In this document: one piece after another, positions 1 through 7,649 of the stretch | How positions within the stretch are numbered: position 1 is the stretch's first letter | How the letters are laid out: the number at the start of each line of letters is the position of its first letter | Origin: Bacteroidota bacterium | GTDB lineage: Bacteria; Bacteroidota; Rhodothermia; Rhodothermales; UBA10348 | Length of the DNA: 64,000 nucleotides | Assembly (NCBI GenBank): GCA_029262775.1 | Contig: JAJCYR010000056.1 | Span: forward strand, 340,676 to 404,675 | Direction of reading: 5' to 3' | The notes under the pieces: generated by a model | What the model was told of the DNA's origin: nothing | Seen by the model: only the letters and a program-made list of their open reading frames with translations | Databases searched by the model: none | Translations under genes and position numbers: made by a program

Positions 1-1
1 G

Positions 2-121
2 TACACATGCCACTTCCGCGGCTTTTTCAGTGACGGGACGGAGTGCCTTGAACGGATGCAGTATGGCCATGGAATTGCAGCGCTGAGTAGTCGTATTGAC
101 ATGAATAACGGGCGTAATTGA
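2..121 (+). CDS. Possible C-terminal tail of an upstream CDS (partial at left edge)
   Basis: Frame 2 is open from the window edge to TGA at 119-121 (YTCHFRGFFSDGTECLERMQYGHGIAALSSRIDMNNGRN*); no family recognised. Confidence 0.3.
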   Translation, partial: YTCHFRGFFSDGTECLERMQYGHGIAALSSRIDMNNGRN

Positions 122-195
122 AAATACAATTCCGCAGGGCAAACACCATATTTCCAGACGGAATCTTCAAGGTCTTCAAGCGGCCCTGGCATTGG

Positions 196-222
196 TTGTG
201 GCGTAAATATTTCGTAACTTGA
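196..222 (+). promoter_or_regulatory. Possible promoter of the tRNA-fMet gene
   Basis: TTG at 196-198, then TAACTTGA at 215-222, about 10 nt before the tRNA 5' end; resembles the Bacteroidota TTTG / TAnnTTTG type. Weak match. Confidence 0.25.
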
Positions 223-231
223 TGTTTCAAT

Positions 232-304
232 CGCGGGGTGGAGCAGCTGGTAGCTCATCGGGCTCATAACCCGAAGGTCGCAGGTTCGAATCCTGCCCCC
301 GCTA
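232..304 (+). tRNA. tRNA-Met (CAT), initiator type
   Basis: Full cloverleaf; anticodon loop CTCATAA; three G-C pairs next to the loop (GGG/CCC); A11-U24 pair; unpaired position 1-72. CCA not encoded. Confidence 0.95.
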
Positions 305-307
305 CTT

Positions 308-345
308 GCGCGCGGCTCCGGAACGGAGCCGCGCGCTTATTTTTT
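308..345 (+). terminator. Intrinsic terminator downstream of tRNA-fMet
   Basis: 12-bp perfect stem GCGCGCGGCTCC / GGAGCCGCGCGC with loop GGAAC, followed by TTATTTTTT. Confidence 0.9.
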
Positions 346-480
346 GCCCGGAGTCGAGCGGGCCCGTCTTCGGTGTGGCCGGGGTCCTGAATCGCCGCCG
401 CAGAAGGGTGTGTGATGGTTTTTCAACACGCTTCTGGCACTGGAAGGCCGTGTTTTTGTCACCGGATCTGCTGTAAACGC

Positions 481-1461
481 ATGCCCCCTGCCCCGATTCT
501 TTTCCTGTTCGTGGATGGCATTGGCCTGGGCGCTGAAGTGGACGCCAATCTGTTCGCGACGCTTCCCCTGCCCGGCTTCCGGGCGTGGACGGACGGAGCC
601 GCCTGGACCGGCCGCGGGGCGCTGGCCCACGACGCGCCGTCAGACGCGCCTGGGACTGGGACGACAATGCCCCGGATCGTATTCAAAGGAATCGATGCCA
701 CGCTCGGCGTACCGGGCCTGCCGCAGAGCGGTACCGGCCAGAGCACCCTCTTTACCGGCACGAACTGCGCCAAGCTCATGGGTCGGCACTACGGTCCCTG
801 GCCGCCCACCGTGACGCACGCACTGCTTGATTCAGAGAGTCTGTTTCATCGTATCGAAAAGCACGACCGCGGCCGTGTTCTGTTCGCCAACGCATACCCG
901 GACGTGTTTTTCGAGCGGCGGCGAAGCACCGGACGGTGGCCCACAACGACGCGTGCCGCGCAATCGGCCGGGCTACGGCTGCGAACACTCGAAGACCTGG
1001 CGGCCGGCCGCGCCCTCGCTGCCGACATCACGGGCCGCGGCCTGTCGGCCTTTCCCCGTGCGCCGCATCCAGTCAGTGAACAGGTGGCCGCCGAGCGCCT
1101 CGTTGCGCTCGTGGCGTCGCACAGGGTCGTCGTGTTCGAGTATTTCCACACCGACAAGGCAGGGCATAGCACATCCCGAGACGAACTGAGCCGCGTCCTC
1201 GTGTCTCTCGATACCTTTCTGCTGGCGCTCTTCCATGCATGGCCTGTCGATGCCACGCTCGTCGTGACCAGTGATCATGGAAACGCCGAAGACCTGTCCG
1301 TGAAAACACATACGCGAAACTCCGTGCCGCTCCTGGTGCGCGGTCCGCTGGCGGGGCATTTCAGCGACGTCCGCGACCTGACCGGCGTGACGCCCGCCAT
1401 GATGCGGGCACTGGGTCAACGGGGTACGCCGAGCTCCTCGAGAAGGCGCGAGGCATTGTAG
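481..1461 (+). CDS. Alkaline-phosphatase/phosphoglycerate-mutase superfamily metalloenzyme
   Basis: FLFVDGIGLG, LPQSGTGQSTLFTG nucleophile-type motif, TSDHGNAED metal-ligand motif. ORF opens at 412; ATG at 481 (MPPAPILFLFVDG) preferred. Confidence 0.8.
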   Translation: MPPAPILFLFVDGIGLGAEVDANLFATLPLPGFRAWTDGAAWTGRGALAHDAPSDAPGTGTTMPRIVFKGIDATLGVPGLPQSGTGQSTLFTGTNCAKLMGRHYGPWPPTVTHALLDSESLFHRIEKHDRGRVLFANAYPDVFFERRRSTGRWPTTTRAAQSAGLRLRTLEDLAAGRALAADITGRGLSAFPRAPHPVSEQVAAERLVALVASHRVVVFEYFHTDKAGHSTSRDELSRVLVSLDTFLLALFHAWPVDATLVVTSDHGNAEDLSVKTHTRNSVPLLVRGPLAGHFSDVRDLTGVTPAMMRALGQRGTPSSSRRREAL

Positions 1462-3650
1462 ACGCGGTCGAGCGCAGTCAGAATGGCGCGCACATCGACA
1501 GAAATGGCGCGTCCCTGTCCGGGCAAAAGCGCAAAATCGTCCGGCAGTTTCTCTTCGTTGCTGTCGAAAACAACGCCCACGAGCGCTCCCGTCGTATCTA
1601 CTACGGGCGAACCCGAACTGCCCCCCGTGATGTCGAGTGTCGACACGAAGTTCAGCGGCGTGTGGACGAACGCGCTGTCGGCCATCTGCCAGGCGGCGTG
1701 CAGATCCCATTCGTCGGGCTCAGGGTGAGCGCTGGCCAACGCCTGCATTCCTGAAATGCGCGTAAAAGCGCCTGCGTGCCGGCGTGTAGCGCGGACCCGA
1801 CCGTCGGAGTAGCGGGGCATGAAGGACGCGTCGGGCGGGCTCGCCGTACCGTGCAGGTGGTAGCGGAGCTCCTCGATTTCGGCCATCGATACATTTTCAC
1901 GCGAGAGTAGACCCCTCCATTCCTGGTCAAACGTTAGAAAGAGTGGTCCAAGAGCGCGGATCACACCGACCGATACATCTCCGCTCGCCAGGTAATTGGC
2001 GTTGAGCACCTCTTCGAAACTGGTACTGCGGAGCAGCGCCGAGAAATCAGCCAGCGAATCGGCGAGAGCCTCGGGCGATGCCGACTCGAACAGGCGCCGG
2101 ACGGTTGGATCACGCGATCCGAGGACCTGCTGGAGTTCAACAAGCCGCTGCCGGATGAGACCGCGCTCCACCTCGCGCGGCCAGTCCTCGAGCGAGAGCG
2201 CTTCCCGGCGGATGTCGGCCAGATCCTTTTCGGTGGCCCCGCGCTGTTTCCACTGGGTATACACGTTGGCGTAGAGCGCCCGCGTCAGGATGCGGGACGA
2301 TACCGAGGGATCGGCAAAAAACAGGAATGCCCGCCCGCGCCGCATACTCGATTCCTTGGACTCCTGTACCAGGGCAAGTTGCTCGTGTACGTTGTCAAAA
2401 GCCTTTCGTAGCGAATCGTCACGGCGAAGATTGCGCCGCAGGTCCCGCTCCCAGGTGGCCCGAACCGGGAGCACGCCGTGCTGAACAAGTCCCTGGAGCT
2501 TGCCCACGTCCGCCTTGTGCATGTTCTGGATCTGCATGAGGGCGTGTCGCATGTCGACCGAGTCAGAGGGCGCGTTAACGTAGGCCTCAAGCACATCCAT
2601 GCGCCGTGCGAGCGCCTCAATGCGCGCCGGCAAATGCGCATCGCGTTCAAACTCAAGTACCGATACGGGTGCCAGGCGCATGGTACGTCCCGGGCTTCCG
2701 ACTGCAAAAACGGGTTCCTCGTCCTCCGCACCCGACGGATCGATCGGAAGCCAGTATTCGGGGGCATGGGCAACGCCGACGCTGTCCACGACGCGCAGCA
2801 GCGCCACATCGAACGTGTGACGTGGCCACGAAAAATTGTCCGTATTGCCACCAAAAATGCCGGAGCTGCCCTCGGGCGCGAAGACCAGGCGCAGGTGTTT
2901 ATGGCGGCGGTAGACGTACGCGCTGTACTCTACAGCGCTGTACGTTTCAAAGACCTCGACCACGTAAGATGAATCCGGGCCATTCAGGTCATTTTCCATA
3001 CGCCGCTCGATGGCGCTGGCCCGCTTTCTTCTGGCCTCCTGCCTGTGGTCAGCGCCGCGTACGTCGCGGGCAGCCCGCAGCACCTCGGGTGTGACATCCT
3101 CAATGCGGAGCAGTTCGTCGACGTAGACATCGTCGAGCGCCCGCTCCAGCGAGTCGTGGCGGGCCAGAAATCCCGTCGTAAGCAGATCCTCTCCTGGGCG
3201 CCCCACATCCTCGAGCAGATTCCGGACACAGTGGTGGTTGGTCAGAACCAGCCCCCGGGACGATACAAAAGCCGCACTACAGGTGCTCCCGAGCCTGAGA
3301 GCGGCCCGTTGGGTGGTCACGCGCCACGTCGAGTCGGGCCGGAACCCATAATCGCGCGCCCATTCTGCTGCTGGCACGTGATTCGGAGGCCAGATCCTTC
3401 CATCGACCTGGGGTGGCACTTCGACCACATCGTACGGGTAGGCATCCTCGCCCAGTCCCACCTCCAGCGGATGGACATTCCTGGCCTGGTTTTCGGTCGA
3501 TGCGGCGCCCGGCGGGGGTTTGGGCCTCGAGGTCACTTCGGCCACTTCCCGCGGTGGCGTACAGGATGCAACCACAACGAGCAGCAGCACGGCCATCGTG
3601 GCAACGCGGCCAGGTACGGGATATGGACGATATTCGGGAATACGTATCAT
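1416..3650 (-). CDS. S46 family serine peptidase (DPP7/DPP11-like), lipoprotein signal
   Basis: TNHHC, ITGGSSGSPVVDTTGALVGVVFDSN; N-terminus MIRIPEYRPYPVPGRVATMAVLLLVVVASC is lipobox-like. The ORF extension to 3860 runs antisense through tRNA-Leu and is rejected. Confidence 0.9.
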   Translation of the reverse strand: MIRIPEYRPYPVPGRVATMAVLLLVVVASCTPPREVAEVTSRPKPPPGAASTENQARNVHPLEVGLGEDAYPYDVVEVPPQVDGRIWPPNHVPAAEWARDYGFRPDSTWRVTTQRAALRLGSTCSAAFVSSRGLVLTNHHCVRNLLEDVGRPGEDLLTTGFLARHDSLERALDDVYVDELLRIEDVTPEVLRAARDVRGADHRQEARRKRASAIERRMENDLNGPDSSYVVEVFETYSAVEYSAYVYRRHKHLRLVFAPEGSSGIFGGNTDNFSWPRHTFDVALLRVVDSVGVAHAPEYWLPIDPSGAEDEEPVFAVGSPGRTMRLAPVSVLEFERDAHLPARIEALARRMDVLEAYVNAPSDSVDMRHALMQIQNMHKADVGKLQGLVQHGVLPVRATWERDLRRNLRRDDSLRKAFDNVHEQLALVQESKESSMRRGRAFLFFADPSVSSRILTRALYANVYTQWKQRGATEKDLADIRREALSLEDWPREVERGLIRQRLVELQQVLGSRDPTVRRLFESASPEALADSLADFSALLRSTSFEEVLNANYLASGDVSVGVIRALGPLFLTFDQEWRGLLSRENVSMAEIEELRYHLHGTASPPDASFMPRYSDGRVRATRRHAGAFTRISGMQALASAHPEPDEWDLHAAWQMADSAFVHTPLNFVSTLDITGGSSGSPVVDTTGALVGVVFDSNEEKLPDDFALLPGQGRAISVDVRAILTALDRVYNASRLLEELGVPR

Positions 3651-3744
3651 GAGCGAACCTGTAGCATCACTGAAGTGGGGTAATGTGGCGGCGAGTCGCC
3701 TGGCGCGGAACCGGTCGACAGCCCTGGAATAAGAGGCGCCACCA

Positions 3745-3828
3745 GCGAGAGTGGCGGAATTGGTAGACGCGCCAGATTTAGGATCTGGTGTCCGAGAGGA
3801 CGTGGGGGTTCGAGTCCCCCCTTTCGCA
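3745..3828 (+). tRNA. tRNA-Leu (TAG)
   Basis: GCGAGAG/CTTTCGC acceptor, long variable arm, anticodon loop TTTAGGA. Confidence 0.95.
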
Positions 3829-3856
3829 CTGAACGCCCCTGCAATTCGGCTGGCCA

Positions 3857-4753
3857 TCAATTCATCATGGCCGAATAGTCCGACACATGCGGTGGGTCTG
3901 TCACAGAGAGCAGTTCAAACGCCTGTGATGCCTGACGGGAGGCTTTGAAGATGGAAGCCAATTCCTGGTATTTAGCCGAAAAAAACTGATCAAGGTAGTA
4001 GGATCGGGCTACGTTTTCCCGGAGGGTGGCAAGCTCTCCTATGACCTGGAGCACCGTGTTGCGAGCGGCATCCTGGTCCTGCAGAAAGGCGTCAAGGCCA
4101 CCAAAATGGTAATGGAAGTAGGCTTCCCGGAGCGGTCTGTACCGGGAGTCCACGATCTGATCAATCAGCTCGCCACGCGTCCGGTTGCCTCCAATCGACG
4201 ACCAGCCGGAGCCGCCTGCTCCCTGCGCCGTCTGGGCAATACGCCTTGCCTCCTGAAACCAGGGCTGCCCGCCGCGCAGATCGAACGTGTCGTAGTCAAA
4301 ACCGAGCATCAGGTAGGCGTAAAAATCCAGGACGGACGTGATGGGGTGAAACCGGTCCGGCTGGAATACGAGAGGTGTTCCCCGCGTGTACTCGAATGAC
4401 CAGGATTCGTCATTGAGCTGCAACACCGTAGTCTGTTGGGCCGTGCCATAGATGGGTCGCCGCATGGCGACGATGAGACGCGCCCGGAAATTGGTCAGAC
4501 CGGTGGCATCGGTCATGACCACCTGCATGGAGCAGTCAATCCGCTCGTCCGACAGAAACCGGTCATCGGTCCACTCGCGACGATTCATGTACTCCAGGAT
4601 CCTGTCCCGCAGTTCATCCAGGAAACTGAAATCCGTACCGGTCAGACTGGCGTAGTTGACGCTCACGCTGCACCGGAATTCCTGCGCCGAGGACGTGTAC
4701 ACGGGCGTGAGGAACAGGAAGAAGAAAAGTAAGGGAGGCAGTCTGCGGAGCAT
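3857..4753 (-). CDS. porD: DUF4835 / PorD family protein (type IX secretion associated)
   Basis: Signal peptide followed by QEFRCSVSVNYASLTGTDFSFLDELRDRILEYMNRREWTDDRF, typical of DUF4835/PorD. ORF is open to 4816; start at MLRRLPPLLFF preferred. Confidence 0.85.
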   Translation of the reverse strand: MLRRLPPLLFFFLFLTPVYTSSAQEFRCSVSVNYASLTGTDFSFLDELRDRILEYMNRREWTDDRFLSDERIDCSMQVVMTDATGLTNFRARLIVAMRRPIYGTAQQTTVLQLNDESWSFEYTRGTPLVFQPDRFHPITSVLDFYAYLMLGFDYDTFDLRGGQPWFQEARRIAQTAQGAGGSGWSSIGGNRTRGELIDQIVDSRYRPLREAYFHYHFGGLDAFLQDQDAARNTVLQVIGELATLRENVARSYYLDQFFSAKYQELASIFKASRQASQAFELLSVTDPPHVSDYSAMMN

Positions 4754-4956
4754 GGGCTGCTGCGAATGCATGATGTACGACGTCGATGAAAGGTGCCGCG
4801 TCTGCCCTGTTACCACGTGCCAAGGTTACAGTTTCGGTAAAAATGGGTCCCTATGGTATGCACACGTTGATCCATATTCCCACGCCGTTCAGTCCCACTC
4901 CAGCTCCCGGACCGGCCACGCACCGCTGCTGCAGAGGCGACGCGAACGGGCCTCAA

Positions 4957-5958
4957 ATGCGCGGCATGGGCTCGCGGCGAGCAAGATCGCGGTGGACGTG
5001 GAGGCGGTGGACGAGATTGCGATGGCTGCGGACGCGGCGGGCAAGATCGCGGTGGACGTGGAGGCGGTGGACGAGATTGCGATGGCTGCGGACGCAGCGG
5101 GCAAGATCGCGGTGGACGTCGGCCCGGCGGATACAATCGCCCAGGGCGGTGCTGCTTGTCACTCTTGGCGCATTCACGTTGATGCCTTCCGCGACCTGCC
5201 TGGCGCAGTGGCCTCCAGACGCGGAAACGGCTGGGCGGGGCGGAGCGGCGGGTGCCCGTGTGGGGCACCACTCGCCCCACCGCCCCGCCCCGCTGCCCGA
5301 CGTTGGCACCGGGATAGAACTCGCCCGCGCGGTGCCGTTGGGTGTCAGCGCGCTGGCAACGTCATCTGTGCGCGCGTGGCACGCACGGGGCCAGTGGACA
5401 GGCAGTCTGGGCGTCGACGTGCAGTCGTTTGACGCGTGGTCTGCTCTTCGGCCCCATGTATCCATATCCACGCGGCTGCATGGCCTCGACAGCGGTCTTC
5501 GCCTTGGGGCAACAGTCGCCGCTGAACGCGAGAAACTGGGACTGCTTGGACACCGGACGACCCCGCTCCTCGTAGTCGGCGCTCGCGCCGTGCTCATGAA
5601 GCGGGTCCATCTCTCGGCGCACGGTATCAACTCACGCGCTGCCGCCCGTCAGGGCGCTCGCGCCGCCGTGCAGGTCAGTGTGGCCTGTGAAGGGTGTCCG
5701 CTTATCGGGCACGCCGCCTGGAACCTGCATCCCCACGAGGGAAGCCTCTGGTCGGCGGGTGGCGAATGGATGCTGTCCCGTTGGCTGTCTATCGGTATGG
5801 GGGCGCAGTCTGTTCCGCTCGCGATGGGATTTGCGGTGCGCGTCAGGGCTCCCGGAAACGTCGCGGCACGCGTTGCTGCGCTCTCGCACCACAACACGGC
5901 CCCAACACATGCCTTTTCTCTGCGAGCGACCGGCCGACTGGGCAAGACAGAAGAATAG
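4957..5958 (+). CDS. Predicted exported/outer-membrane protein of unknown function; start uncertain
   Basis: Hydrophobic segment RAVLLVTLGAFTLMPSATCLAQ followed by an alternating polar/hydrophobic region. N-terminal part of the ORF is the 60-bp repeat in an Arg/Trp-rich frame. Confidence 0.55.
   Translation: MRGMGSRRARSRWTWRRWTRLRWLRTRRARSRWTWRRWTRLRWLRTQRARSRWTSARRIQSPRAVLLVTLGAFTLMPSATCLAQWPPDAETAGRGGAAGARVGHHSPHRPAPLPDVGTGIELARAVPLGVSALATSSVRAWHARGQWTGSLGVDVQSFDAWSALRPHVSISTRLHGLDSGLRLGATVAAEREKLGLLGHRTTPLLVVGARAVLMKRVHLSAHGINSRAAARQGARAAVQVSVACEGCPLIGHAAWNLHPHEGSLWSAGGEWMLSRWLSIGMGAQSVPLAMGFAVRVRAPGNVAARVAALSHHNTAPTHAFSLRATGRLGKTEE
4973..5133. repeat. 60-bp tandem repeat, about 2.6 copies
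   Basis: 4981-5040 and 5041-5100 differ at one base (gacgcggcgg / gacgcagcgg); a third copy is partial (5101-5120 identical, then diverging). Confidence 0.95.
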
Positions 5959-5970
5959 TGGAGACCGGCT

Positions 5971-7608
5971 ATGCGTTTCAACGAAAGGTGTAAATATATA
6001 CTACTACCAGAAAAATATGGTGTATTTATTAACACCTGTCCTTTGAGCACCTGCCGTTGGCTTTTTCTGGTTTTGTTCACCTGTACAACCGTAGCGCCGG
6101 GCCAGGCACAATCGACATCTGCCGAAGCACTGACCGATTCCCTCTGGTCCCTGGAACAACTGGATGACGAAACGCGCGAGGATGTGCCCCGTGCCGCGCC
6201 TGTGTCCACGCAACTCCGAACGCTACGTGCCCGCTATTCCATGTTGGCCGAACCTGGCCCTGGCCAGGCCCGTTCGCATCTCGATCTGGCGTGGGAGCCT
6301 GCGCCATGGATCAGCATGAAAGCCAGCGCAGTGAGACAACGGGGCGAAGCGCTCCGATTCCGCCCGCGCGAGCAGTGGCTGGGAGGGGAACACACGATGG
6401 CCTACGCGGAGCTCCGGCGACAGGGAGCGCGTCTCGTACTTGGCGATTTCCGCATCAGGTCGGCCGCCTCGGTTTCCGATTTCACGTCCCGAAACCTGGT
6501 CGTTTCGCGGGCGCACCCGGAGCGCAGTGCGCTCGGCCATACCGGCATGCGCCCATACGCCGGTGCCGCGGAGGGACCGGCTCCAAGGGGCGTCGCGGCC
6601 CAGTTGCCACTCGGGCCCCACGCCAGCCTGCTGGCGTTCGCATCCAGAAGACGGGAAGACGGCGATGGCAGGCGCCGTTCCCGGCTGGTCGCCGCGCACG
6701 GACTCGGCGTTCGTACGGGCAGTAGTCACTACAGCGCGTCACTCTCCTGGACCCGATTCCGTCTCGGTCAACCCCACATATCATGGCTCGAAGCCGGGCT
6801 CTCCGTGCATTCTCCGGGTGTGCCGGTACGGGCCGGCGTGGCCGTTGCCGTGCGCGGCGCCAAGCGAGCTCATGTGCGCATGGCCGAGGTCACGTGGTCA
6901 CTCCCCGCGACATCGGTTACCGCCTGGCGGCACGACCTTCCTTCCTGGAACATATCGCCGTGGGGATCCGGCAGCCGGGTCGATGACCGCGACCGGAGTA
7001 GTCTGGCCACAGGCCTGGCCATTCGAAGTCGCGTCGGCGGGCGTGCCTGGCTGGCCACGGGTGTTGCCAGACAGACGGTTACGAGGCTCGAGGCCGGAAG
7101 AGCGCCACTGCGCCAGTCGGAGGCGTACGCCCGCGTGGACTCCCCCCGGATTGTGGCAGAGTGGCGCGTGGTCATGGCCGATCAGGATGCGCTGGCGGCC
7201 GCTGCGCCCGCTGTTCGTATCCGCACCGTCGAGAGCACGCGTCGACACAGGACAGCCATCACGCTGAAAGGGGGCAATTCCGCGCGTTGGAATTGGTCCC
7301 TGCGAGGCCTGGCCGCCTCTTCCCGCGGGCTGAGTGCGCAGCTTCGCCGCGCCGGAGAGCGGCGCAGGCTGGTGCTGACACGGGCCGTCACGTGGGGCCG
7401 CACCCCTGAGGCCTGGGCCGTCATCTACACGGACCGGATGCCCGGTCACATGGGCCTGTTACGCGCCAGTCGGCCTCGAACCGTGCAAATGGTCCGGTTT
7501 GAGAGTCGCGGCGGAGCCGGGCGGAGCTGGACGCTGGCCGCTCTGGTCGAGACCGACATGGAGACCGGCGAAGCCGAGTTCACATGGGCACTCGCCTGGA
7601 GCCAGTGA
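5971..7608 (+). CDS. Predicted outer-membrane beta-barrel protein (resembles the barrel part of Bacteroidota HHH-domain OM proteins)
   Basis: Signal-like WLFLVLFTCTTVAPGQAQ; LVLGDFRIRSAASVSDFTSRNLVVSRAHPERS and later amphipathic strands. Confidence 0.6.
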   Translation: MRFNERCKYILLPEKYGVFINTCPLSTCRWLFLVLFTCTTVAPGQAQSTSAEALTDSLWSLEQLDDETREDVPRAAPVSTQLRTLRARYSMLAEPGPGQARSHLDLAWEPAPWISMKASAVRQRGEALRFRPREQWLGGEHTMAYAELRRQGARLVLGDFRIRSAASVSDFTSRNLVVSRAHPERSALGHTGMRPYAGAAEGPAPRGVAAQLPLGPHASLLAFASRRREDGDGRRRSRLVAAHGLGVRTGSSHYSASLSWTRFRLGQPHISWLEAGLSVHSPGVPVRAGVAVAVRGAKRAHVRMAEVTWSLPATSVTAWRHDLPSWNISPWGSGSRVDDRDRSSLATGLAIRSRVGGRAWLATGVARQTVTRLEAGRAPLRQSEAYARVDSPRIVAEWRVVMADQDALAAAAPAVRIRTVESTRRHRTAITLKGGNSARWNWSLRGLAASSRGLSAQLRRAGERRRLVLTRAVTWGRTPEAWAVIYTDRMPGHMGLLRASRPRTVQMVRFESRGGAGRSWTLAALVETDMETGEAEFTWALAWSQ

Positions 7609-7649
7609 TGTGGAAGCCAGTGACGTTTTAACGGTTGGGCTGCACTACA

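Noticed and set aside
27-230. 67-aa minus-strand ORF at the left edge
   Set aside because: Low complexity of support, no start context or domain, overlaps the presumed tRNA promoter region.
3651-3860. N-terminal ORF extension of the S46 peptidase (GGTRTPTSSRTPDPKSG) and ORF 3647-3844(-) GGLEPPRPLGHQILNLARLP
   Set aside because: These are antisense translations of tRNA-Leu, a known annotation artefact.
4973-5133. CRISPR-like array
   Set aside because: Direct 60-bp tandem units without spacers and no cas genes; a minisatellite.
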